Shown: piece by piece, positions 16,768-22,744 of the stretch
Position numbering within the stretch: position 1 is the stretch's first letter
Layout: each line of letters opens with the position of its first letter
Source of the DNA: DAIOHQ01 sp036744635
GTDB taxonomy: Bacteria; Planctomycetota; Phycisphaerae; Tepidisphaerales; Tepidisphaeraceae
Direction of reading: 5' to 3'
Length of the DNA: 22,744 nucleotides
Assembly (NCBI GenBank): GCA_036744635.1
Contig: DAIOHQ010000055.1
Location: 1 to 22,744, forward strand
Translations under genes and position numbers: made by a program
Notes under the pieces: model-generated
Databases searched by the model: none
Seen by the model: only the letters and a program-made list of their open reading frames with translations
Told to the model about the DNA's origin: nothing

Positions 16768-17391
16768 ATGACCAAACCCGTCGGCGGCCTGCGCAAACTC
16801 TGCTTCGGCGGCAGCTTCAACCCCATTCACCATGGGCACTTAATCTGCGCCCGGGCCGTCGTCGAAGCCGCCGGGTTCGATAAGATCGTCCTGATTCCCA
16901 GCGCAAACCCTCCTCACAAGCCTGCCTCCACCGACTTGGCCGATGCCCACCACCGCCGAGCGATGTGCCGCCTCGCCATTGCTGATGATAACTTCTTTGA
17001 AATCGAGGAGTTAGAGCTGCAACGCACCGGACCGAGCTATACCATCGATACCGTTCGGCAACTTATAAGTCAAGGCTGGAAAGAGGTTTACTGGCTGATC
17101 GGAGCGGACATGGCCAAGATTCTGCCGCAATGGCACCAAGCCGAGTCGCTGCTGCGCGAGACTCAATTTGTCCTGATGGCCCGGCCGGGAAGCGAAATCG
17201 ACTGGCAAGCGCTGCCGCCCGCCTTTCGGTCACTGCGCCAGCAAGTGGTGCCCGCCCCCTTGATCGACATCAGCGCAACGGAAATCCGCCGGCGCATCGC
17301 GCACGGCCAATCCATCCGCTATCTCACCCCCCCCGCCGTCGAGCAATACATCCGCGACCAGCGGCTGTACCGCCCGCTCAATGCCCCTTGA
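16768..17391 (+). CDS. nadD: Nicotinate-nucleotide adenylyltransferase
   Basis: This 207-residue enzyme has the usual NadD length. GGSFNPIHHGHL holds the nucleotidyltransferase HxGH motif (residues 21-24). SANPPHK follows, then the nicotinate-mononucleotide loop ELQRTGPSYTIDTV, YWLIGADMAKILPQWHQ and the C-terminal ISATEIRRRI. It transfers AMP from ATP to nicotinate mononucleotide in NAD synthesis. I chose the ATG at 16768 because the core fold begins right after it; the upstream in-frame ATG at 16654 adds 38 residues without family resemblance. Only a weak AAGAGA precedes the start. The gene diverges from the sigma factor and its last 14 bases overlap the small membrane protein on the other strand. 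Confidence 0.95.
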   Translation: MTKPVGGLRKLCFGGSFNPIHHGHLICARAVVEAAGFDKIVLIPSANPPHKPASTDLADAHHRRAMCRLAIADDNFFEIEELELQRTGPSYTIDTVRQLISQGWKEVYWLIGADMAKILPQWHQAESLLRETQFVLMARPGSEIDWQALPPAFRSLRQQVVPAPLIDISATEIRRRIAHGQSIRYLTPPAVEQYIRDQRLYRPLNAP

Positions 17392-17563
17392 GCACGAAGG
17401 GCACGACATAGAGCGCGGCCGCCAGAATCAGCGAAAGCCACTCCGTCCAGCGCGTGCAAAAGTAAGCCACGCAACCCAGGAGTAATACCCCCAGCGCGAT
17501 CAACACGAACTCCGCCTGCAGCGTCGAGACCCGCGGCAACACCTGGTGAATGAGATCGACCAT
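17378..17563 (-). CDS. Small two-helix membrane protein
   Basis: The frame encodes 61 residues with two hydrophobic stretches, FVLIALGVLLLGCVAYFC and LSLILAAALYVVPFVL, joined by TRWTEW. The ATG at 17563 has GAGGGAG 7 bases upstream, a strong site for so short a frame. Its end overlaps the nadD end by 14 bases in convergent orientation. I do not recognise a family. The hydrophobicity pattern and start signal favour a real gene. Confidence 0.6.
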   Translation of the reverse strand: MVDLIHQVLPRVSTLQAEFVLIALGVLLLGCVAYFCTRWTEWLSLILAAALYVVPFVLKGH

Positions 17564-17748
17564 AACACAACTCCCTCAAGCAACCCATGGCGAGGGCCGC
17601 ACTCTATCAATTTCAAGAAGATCCCCCGCGCGAATTCCCGCCGATTTTCCCAAAATTCCCCCGCGGCCGTCCGCCTGTACCAGATGTAATGATCATGCGG
17701 CTGCGGCGTTGGACTTTCAGCCAGTGGGCCCGCGCGATTCGTGACCGG

Positions 17749-19725
17749 TCACATTCCCAATTCATTCGCCAAGCGCAATGCTTCGGCGATGCTCCAGGCT
17801 TGGGCGGGGCAGCCGACCGGGCGATGGGGAGGTTCGGCTTCGTAGATTTCGTGGAGCTGGCCTATGCAGTCGGTTTCCATTCTGTCCAGCAGGGGTTGGA
17901 GCCATTGTTTGGCCTGGGTGACCGACTCCGCCGAGCGGCGGTGGACTTTGAGATAGGCTTCTAAAAAGGCGCCCAGTGGCCAGGCCCAGATGGTGCCGTT
18001 GTGGTAGGCCTCATCGCGCTGGCGCTGGGGGCCGGTGTAGCGGGCATGGTAGCCGGGGTCGGATGGGGAGAGCGTGCGCAGGCCGACGGGGGTGAGCAGT
18101 TCTCTGCGGACGACTTCAACGACCGCGAAGCGCTGGTCTTCCTTGAGCGGGCTGTGGGGGAGGCTGACGGCGAAGATCTGGTTGGGGCGGATTTTGGCGT
18201 CGCGGTTGTCGCCGTTGACGACGTCGGCCAGGCCGCGGAAGGGGCTGATCCAGAACATCTTTCTGAAGCTTTCGGCGACCTTGTCGGCCAGATCGTTGTG
18301 CTCGAGCAGGCGCAGGGCGTTGTACCAGAGGGCGTTGATCTCGACGGCTTTGCCCTGGCGCGGGGTAAAGGCGATGCCTTCGGTTTTGGCGTCCATCCAG
18401 GTGAGCTGGGTGTTGGCGTCGCCCTGGGTGATCAGGCCATCGGCTTCATCCAGCTTGATGCCGAAGCGGGTGCCGCGGCTGTAGCCTTTGAAGATGGCCT
18501 GGGAGGCGGGGAGGAGCTGGTCTTCGAAGGTGTGGCCATCGTGGGAGAGACGGAGGTATTCGTAGGCCGCGTGAATGAACCAGAGGCTGGCGTCGACGGT
18601 GTTGTAGTGGGGCTCGTTGTTGTAGTCATCGAAGCGGTTGGGAATCATCCCCTCGCTGACGTACTGGGCGAAGACGGTGAGGACTTCGCGGGCCTGCTGA
18701 AAGCGGCCGGTGACGAGGAGCAGGCCGGGGAGGGAGATCATGGTGTCGCGTCCCCAATCGGCGAACCAGGGATAGCCGGCGATGATGCTGGTGCCGGGTT
18801 TGCCTTCGGGGGTCTTGCGGAAAACGATGAAGTCGTTGGCGGCGCGGAAGAGTTTTTGCAGCGTCGGCGACTGCGGCGGTTTGATCGTCGCGACTACTTC
18901 GCCGGTGGGGATGACGTTCTCCGGCGCGGTGGTGGCGGCGGCAATGGCTTTCGTTCGTCGCTCGATCTGGTGGTCCCAGTCGGGGAGCTCGATGGGCTGC
19001 ATCGAAGCGTAGAGAGTCACGATGGTTTTTTCCGTGCAGGAGACGATGAGGCGGGCGGGGGAGAAGAGATCTTCGGAGGCCTCGAGGCCACGTTCGGCAT
19101 CGGTGGCGTAGGTGTGGCCATACCACCAGTTGTGCTGCTCGCGGAAGGCGCCTTGGTCGGCGATGACGTGAAGGGCGAGTTGGTTTTGTGAAACCGACAA
19201 GCTGCGGCCTTCGCAGGCCACTTGAAATTGCGCATCCTGCGAGCGGCGCAGAGAATGAAAATCGCGCAGGCTGACGAAGGGGAGGAGTTGCAATTCGATG
19301 GGGCGCGGCTGCGGCGGGTCGATGGTGTAGCGGATGGCGACGGTGTTCTGCAGCCAGAGAAGCTGGACTTCCTTGGTGATGCGCACGCCTTCGATGAGGT
19401 ATTGCCAGCGGGCGACGTCGTTGATCTCGAAGGATTCGAGATACTGCTCGCCGCGGGGATGAAAGTTGTCGCCAAACTGGTTGCTGGAGAATTCGTGGAT
19501 GGCATCCGGGTTGTTGTCGAAGGTGATGATCTCGCCGATGCGGTTGAGGGCCATGATCCGGCCGACGGGCGGGAGGGTGGCAGCGCAGAGCAGGCCGTGA
19601 TAGCGGCGGGTGTTGCAGCCGACCACGCTGGAGGAGGCGAAGCCGCCGAGGCCGTTGGTGAGCAGCCATTCCTGGTTGAGATGGGGGTGAAGCTGGTGGT
19701 GGGTTTCAATGTGGTAGAGAGGCAT
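17749..19725 (-). CDS. Glycogen debranching enzyme, amylo-alpha-1,6-glucosidase type
   Basis: This 658-residue protein has two parts. The N-terminal beta-sandwich (1-270) opens with EWLLTNGLGGFASSSV and NTRRYHGLL, the classic start of bacterial and archaeal glycogen debranching enzymes. The (alpha/alpha)6 catalytic domain carries PWFADWGRDTMISLPGLL (319-336), NTVDASLWF, KAVEINALWYNAL, RPNQIFAVSLP, YHNGTIWAWPLGAF and EIYEAEPPHRPVGCPAQAWS. It removes alpha-1,6 branches from glycogen or limit dextrin in the cytoplasm, family GH133. I set the start at 19725 because the frame upstream runs through repeat DNA. No Shine-Dalgarno is seen. No other glycogen genes are in the window. Completeness of all motifs suggests an active enzyme. 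Confidence 0.93.
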   Translation of the reverse strand: MPLYHIETHHQLHPHLNQEWLLTNGLGGFASSSVVGCNTRRYHGLLCAATLPPVGRIMALNRIGEIITFDNNPDAIHEFSSNQFGDNFHPRGEQYLESFEINDVARWQYLIEGVRITKEVQLLWLQNTVAIRYTIDPPQPRPIELQLLPFVSLRDFHSLRRSQDAQFQVACEGRSLSVSQNQLALHVIADQGAFREQHNWWYGHTYATDAERGLEASEDLFSPARLIVSCTEKTIVTLYASMQPIELPDWDHQIERRTKAIAAATTAPENVIPTGEVVATIKPPQSPTLQKLFRAANDFIVFRKTPEGKPGTSIIAGYPWFADWGRDTMISLPGLLLVTGRFQQAREVLTVFAQYVSEGMIPNRFDDYNNEPHYNTVDASLWFIHAAYEYLRLSHDGHTFEDQLLPASQAIFKGYSRGTRFGIKLDEADGLITQGDANTQLTWMDAKTEGIAFTPRQGKAVEINALWYNALRLLEHNDLADKVAESFRKMFWISPFRGLADVVNGDNRDAKIRPNQIFAVSLPHSPLKEDQRFAVVEVVRRELLTPVGLRTLSPSDPGYHARYTGPQRQRDEAYHNGTIWAWPLGAFLEAYLKVHRRSAESVTQAKQWLQPLLDRMETDCIGQLHEIYEAEPPHRPVGCPAQAWSIAEALRLANELGM

Positions 19726-19834
19726 GGGGAAAGTGTAGCTTGTTGGGGAGAGGTTGCCAGAGATGGAGGGGCAGAGATGGAGGGGCGGAAGGGGAATGGG
19801 GGGTGTATCGCTCATTTTTGGCGATGCCACTCCC

Positions 19835-19924
19835 GGTCCCCTCGCCCACGAACGCGTGGGAAAGGGCTGGGGTGAGGGTGATCCCTCACCCCAGCCCTCT
19901 CCCGGAGTACCGGGCGAGGGGGCC
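19835..19924 (+). repeat. Nested inverted repeat (family D)
   Basis: A perfect 16-bp stem AGGGCTGGGGTGAGGG / CCCTCACCCCAGCCCT surrounds a TGAT loop (19863-19898). An outer 13-bp pair (GGTCCCCTCGCCC at 19835-19847, matched at 19912-19924 with one mismatch) encloses it. It lies in the 360-bp gap between the debranching enzyme and the GT4 gene, which are transcribed divergently. The remainder of that gap holds only the short iterations at 20050-20080. Confidence 0.85.
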
Positions 19925-20049
19925 AGAAAAAGACGGTTGCCAAAAACATACGCTACACCCGGGAATGGGAGAGATTGCGGATTGAGAGTAAAAGTGCAAA
20001 GTGCAGAATGATTGATCCAGAAACCGCCAACAAGTCCACAAGAGCCGAA

Positions 20050-20080
20050 CCATTGACCAATGACCATTGACCATTGACCC
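20050..20080 (+). repeat. CCATTGACCAATGACCATTG iterations before the GT4 gene
   Basis: Three to four short units of ATTGACC/ATGACC stand next to each other, ending 5 bases before the GT4 start codon at 20086 and leaving no room for a normal ribosome-binding site. Confidence 0.7.
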
Positions 20081-20085
20081 TGCAG

Positions 20086-21312
20086 ATGATCGCCTATCTG
20101 ATCAACCAATATCCGCAGGCCAGCCAGAGCTTCATCCGGCGGGAGATCGCAGCGCTGCAGGCGCAGGGCGTTCAAGTCGCCCGCTTCACCGTACGGCGCT
20201 GGAATGTGCCGCTGGTCGATCCGGCCGATCAACTCGAACAGACTCAAACCCGCGCCATTCTCGAAGCCGGTCCCCTCGCCCTGCTGCTGGCGGTGCTGCA
20301 ATCACTCTTCACCCGCCCGGCGTCGTTTTTCCGCGCCCTTGCCCTGGCCTTCAAAATCTCCCGCCGCTCCGACCGGGGACTCATCTTGCACCTGATCTAC
20401 CTCGCCGAGGCCTGCCTGCTCCGCAAGTGGCTGGGTGAATGCGGGGCGACTCATCTGCACGCCCATTTCGGCACGAATTCGACGACTGTGGCCATGCTCT
20501 GCCATGTCCTGGGCGGGCCGCCCTACTCGTTCACCTGCCACGGCCCCGAGGAGTTCGACAAGCCGGAGTTTCTCGCCCTGCCCGAGAAGATCCGCCGCGC
20601 CGCCTTCGTCATCGCCATCAGCGATTTCGGCCGCTCCCAGCTCTTCCGCTGGTGCCCGCACGCGCATTGGAACAAGATTCACGTCGTCCATTGCGGCGTG
20701 GATGACGCCTTTCTGTCGTCCCCGGCCGTTCCGCCGCCGGATACCCATCGCCTGGTCTGCGTCGGCCGGATCGCCGAACAGAAAGGCCAGCTTCTGCTGG
20801 CCGAGGCGGCCGCCCGGCTTCTGGGCCGCGGGATCGACTTTGAAATCATTCTCGTCGGCGATGGCCCCATGCGCGGCGAGATCGAGCAGCTCATCGCCAA
20901 GCACCAGCTCGGCGGGCATGTGAAGATCACCGGCTATCTCTCCAACGCCGCCGTGCGCGAGCAGCTTCAGGCCGCCCGCGCCATGGTCCTCCCCAGCTTC
21001 GCCGAAGGCCTGCCGGTGGTGATCATGGAAGCCCTGGCCCTGCGCCGGCCGGTGCTGGCCAGCGCCATCGCCGGCATTCCAGAGTTGGTGAAGCCCGGGG
21101 AAAGCGGCTGGCTCATCCCCGCCGGCTCGGTGGATGCCCTGGCGGATGCCATGCAACAGGTGCTCGCCACTCCGCCCACGGAGTTGGCACGGATGGGCGA
21201 GGCCGGCGCCGCCCTGGTGGCGGCAAACCACAATGCCCACACCGAAGCCGCCAAGCTCGCCGCGCTGTTCACTTCACTTCTTCCCGTATCCCCGACTTCT
21301 GGCCATCGCTGA
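20086..21312 (+). CDS. Glycosyltransferase family 4
   Basis: This 408-residue GT-B enzyme has an N-terminal acceptor domain opening with YLINQYPQASQSFIRREI and containing HLHAHFGTNS and YSFTCHGPEEF. A C-terminal donor domain follows with LVCVGRIAEQKGQLLL and ILVGDGPMRGEIEQL. The EX7E motif lies in SFAEGLPVVIMEALAL (Glu307 and Glu315). GT4 retaining enzymes transfer sugars from nucleotide donors to lipid or polysaccharide acceptors at the cytoplasmic face of the membrane. The ATG at 20086 starts at the typical family position; upstream TTG codons lie in the repeat. There is no Shine-Dalgarno. The last 44 bases overlap the convergent SDR gene. The acceptor is not predictable. Confidence 0.93.
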   Translation: MIAYLINQYPQASQSFIRREIAALQAQGVQVARFTVRRWNVPLVDPADQLEQTQTRAILEAGPLALLLAVLQSLFTRPASFFRALALAFKISRRSDRGLILHLIYLAEACLLRKWLGECGATHLHAHFGTNSTTVAMLCHVLGGPPYSFTCHGPEEFDKPEFLALPEKIRRAAFVIAISDFGRSQLFRWCPHAHWNKIHVVHCGVDDAFLSSPAVPPPDTHRLVCVGRIAEQKGQLLLAEAAARLLGRGIDFEIILVGDGPMRGEIEQLIAKHQLGGHVKITGYLSNAAVREQLQAARAMVLPSFAEGLPVVIMEALALRRPVLASAIAGIPELVKPGESGWLIPAGSVDALADAMQQVLATPPTELARMGEAGAALVAANHNAHTEAAKLAALFTSLLPVSPTSGHR

Positions 21313-22138
21313 GGTTGTGGGCGGACACCTCCTCCGCCAGGTGCAGGTCTCTGGTTTTGGCGTTCAACTCCGTGGCATCATCCTGCGGGTCGTAGCCCAC
21401 CAGCGCGCGGGCATCGGAGATATCCAGGCGTTTGAAGCGGTTGTTGGACAGGCCGTGCAGGATGGCGAACTGCACGTTCTCCACGTCGATGCACTTGTTG
21501 ATGAGCTGGTTCAAATCCCGGCGCGAGACAAACGCATCCAGCATGCCGATCCCCTGCGGCTTCTTCGCCGCCGCGGTCGGCTGAAACGCCCCGATGCGCA
21601 AACAGATCGCCGAGACCCCCTCCTGCTCGGCCATGTAGCGGGCCAGGGCCTCGCCGAAGCACTTGCTGACGCCGTAGATGTCGCCGGGGTTGACCGGCTC
21701 GCTGGTCTTCACCTGCACATCGGCCGGATACCCCGAAACCGCGTGAATGGAGGATGCGTAGATCACCCGCCGGCACCCCGCGGCCTTGGCGGCGACGAAG
21801 GTGTGATAGGTGCCGATGATGTTGGCATCCAGCAGGTCCTTCCAGGCGGCGCTGGCATCGGCGTCGGCGGCCAGGTGGACGACGGTGTCGATCCCGGCGC
21901 AGAATTTTTTCATCGCGTCGAGGTCGCCCAGGTCTCCCACCACAACCTCCCCCAATGGCCGAATCTTCTCGACGTCTTTGTCACCCGCCCGCACCATCAG
22001 CCGCAGCTCGTATTTGCTCGCGGAGTGCTCGGCGAAATAGGACCCGATTCGTCCCGCCGCCCCCGTCACCAGCACCCTCCGCCGGGTGGGGTTTCCCTTG
22101 GCCAAGCCGCCGGTTTCCGCCGAAAAAGACTGGGTCAT
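21269..22138 (-). CDS. NAD-dependent epimerase/uronate dehydrogenase-like SDR
   Basis: This 289-residue extended SDR has the NAD motif VLVTGAAGRIGSYF (Gly26, Gly29, Gly32). ASSIHAVSGYP supplies Ser130, and DIYGVSKCFGEAL has the catalytic Tyr155 and Lys159. The short length, the SSIHAVSGYP loop and LRIGAF resemble uronate dehydrogenase, which oxidises hexuronates to aldarolactones. A sugar-nucleotide epimerase is the alternative. An AGGAGG site lies 3 bases before the ATG at 22138. No other uronate-pathway gene is adjacent, so the substrate is unproven. Its tail overlaps the GT4 gene by 44 bases. Confidence 0.85.
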   Translation of the reverse strand: MTQSFSAETGGLAKGNPTRRRVLVTGAAGRIGSYFAEHSASKYELRLMVRAGDKDVEKIRPLGEVVVGDLGDLDAMKKFCAGIDTVVHLAADADASAAWKDLLDANIIGTYHTFVAAKAAGCRRVIYASSIHAVSGYPADVQVKTSEPVNPGDIYGVSKCFGEALARYMAEQEGVSAICLRIGAFQPTAAAKKPQGIGMLDAFVSRRDLNQLINKCIDVENVQFAILHGLSNNRFKRLDISDARALVGYDPQDDATELNAKTRDLHLAEEVSAHNLSDGQKSGIREEVK

Positions 22139-22241
22139 GCGCCTCCTGGTTGCAATTCCGCGGCCAATCTATCGCCGCCCTCATGCCGCCGGAACCAGCA
22201 ATCTCCCGCGGCCGCGAAACTCCCGGCCCCCCGCCGACGAA

Positions 22242-22257
22242 TGTTCCACGTGGAACA
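22242..22257. other. parS-like centromere site
   Basis: TGTTCCACGTGGAACA is a perfect 16-bp palindrome that fits the bacterial parS consensus TGTTNCACGTGNAACA, the loading site of ParB. It lies 104 bases upstream of the SDR start, outside any gene. The rest of 22139-22480 shows no gene: only an AT-rich segment (22258-22330) holding a small inverted repeat, GTCGTT-TG-AACGAC at 22264-22277. Confidence 0.8.
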
Positions 22258-22480
22258 CAAATTGTCGTTTGAACGACTATTGTTTGCACGGTAAACTTTT
22301 AAGATGGGATTTTCGAGGGTAATGTTAACTGCTGACCCTGCCCGCCCTGTTTTCCGTTGCCTATGGCCAACTGATCCTTAGCCACGGATCACGTCCTGCG
22401 GACGGAACATCGGGGGGGCTTGGGCGCCCTGATGGGTGCCGCCTCTCCCTCCTGCATTTGCGACGACGCGGTTTATTCGG

Positions 22481-22609
22481 TCAAATGACTCTTGACCCTC
22501 TGGCTGCCGCCAGCCCCAGCGCCGCGGCGTTGGCGTTGCAGTAGCCCACGAAGGTGGTAAACCAACTGTCGAACCCCTCATCGGTTCGCGGAAGATAATC
22601 TCCAGCCAT
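22481..22609 (-). pseudogene. N-terminal remnant of a small planctomycete-type protein
   Basis: From an ATG at 22609 the frame encodes 42 residues: GDYLPRTDEGFDSWFTTF, then VGYCNANAAALGLAAA and a short unrelated tail before TGA. The opening pattern 'DY.P..D..F..W..nFv.Y.nAN...LGL' recalls the N-terminus of an uncharacterised family of about 200 residues that I associate with Planctomycetota and Verrucomicrobiota. GAGGAG stands 4 bases upstream of the ATG, so the start is genuine. The break after LGLAAA suggests a truncating rearrangement or frameshift. The recall of the family is from memory and could be wrong. Confidence 0.5.
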
Positions 22610-22620
22610 CGGAATTCTCC

Positions 22621-22744
22621 TCATTCAAATGTTTGAATCGCCTCGCCCAGGCGCACCCCCGGACGTGAAGCGGTCTGCGGCGCAGTCTGCTTGACCTTCC
22701 CCACGAACGGTGGGCGCGCCGCGGGGATTAATTGAGGCTTGCCT
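22621..22744 (-). CDS. Possible C-terminal end of an unknown gene, partial at right edge
   Basis: A minus-strand frame enters from the window edge and runs 40 codons to TGA at 22623-22621. It ends with FVGKVKQTAPQTASRPG and VRLGEAIQTFE. The residue mix looks protein-like, and its stop lies just ahead of the GAGGAG site of the remnant at 22609, as expected in an operon. I do not recognise a family. Over 40 codons an open frame in GC-rich DNA can be chance. Confidence 0.35.
   Translation of the reverse strand, partial: GKPQLIPAARPPFVGKVKQTAPQTASRPGVRLGEAIQTFE

Noticed and set aside
17749..20301. An 850-residue version of the debranching enzyme
   Set aside because: The extra N-terminal part runs through the family D repeat and into the GT4 gene; the family start motif follows the ATG at 19725.
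22378..22581. Minus-strand frame of 67 residues
   Set aside because: It starts within the small-gene remnant in another frame, lacks a ribosome-binding site and has low-complexity Pro/Gly content.

Overview
The window is GC-rich bacterial DNA with mostly chromosomal housekeeping and cell-envelope genes. It most likely comes from a Planctomycetota lineage that keeps a rod-shape (Mre/Rod) system, for example class Phycisphaerae. This is an inference. It rests on the dense intergenic hairpin repeats I associate with planctomycete genomes (such as the GCACGGGTT-TCC-AACCCGTGC unit), an unusual sigma-70 relative, and a small gene fragment at the right end that recalls a family seen in that group. 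I see no tRNA, rRNA, CRISPR array, transposase or phage module.

Layout. 1-1195 (minus): a family 2 glycosyltransferase, short at its C-terminus, translationally coupled to a polysaccharide flippase that runs off the left edge. 1289-2510: copies of a hairpin repeat around a phytanoyl-CoA-dioxygenase-like gene (minus). 2527-4712 (plus): an L-ribulokinase-like kinase and a small YcxB-like membrane protein. 4748-5491 (minus): an exported SIMPL-domain protein. 5887-13257 (plus): the elongasome cluster mreB, mreC, mreD, mrdA (PBP2), a two-domain DUF3592-like membrane protein, then rodA, with repeat blocks in four of the gaps. 13281-13577 (plus): a HigA-type antitoxin without a toxin. 13600-15129 (minus): a PAS-histidine kinase-receiver hybrid. 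15423-16463 (minus): a divergent sigma-70 factor with a strong terminator. 16768-17391 (plus): nadD, slightly overlapping a 61-residue membrane protein (17378-17563, minus). 17749-19725 (minus): a glycogen-debranching amylo-alpha-1,6-glucosidase. 20086-21312 (plus): a GT4 glycosyltransferase whose end overlaps, tail to tail, an NAD-dependent uronate-dehydrogenase-like SDR (21269-22138, minus). 22242-22257: a perfect 16-bp parS-like palindrome. 22481-22744 (minus): a broken small gene and the C-terminal end of another frame.

How the genes work together. The central block encodes the lateral-wall peptidoglycan machine: MreB filament, MreC and MreD scaffold, PBP2 transpeptidase and RodA glycosyltransferase. 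The flippase and glycosyltransferases suggest surface polysaccharide synthesis, and the debranching enzyme acts on glycogen. The most distinctive features are the repeats inside the elongasome operon and the Shine-Dalgarno-less starts that follow them, the duplicated-domain membrane protein between mrdA and rodA, the enlarged PBP2, the sigma factor that lacks the usual tryptophan pair, and the parS-like site.
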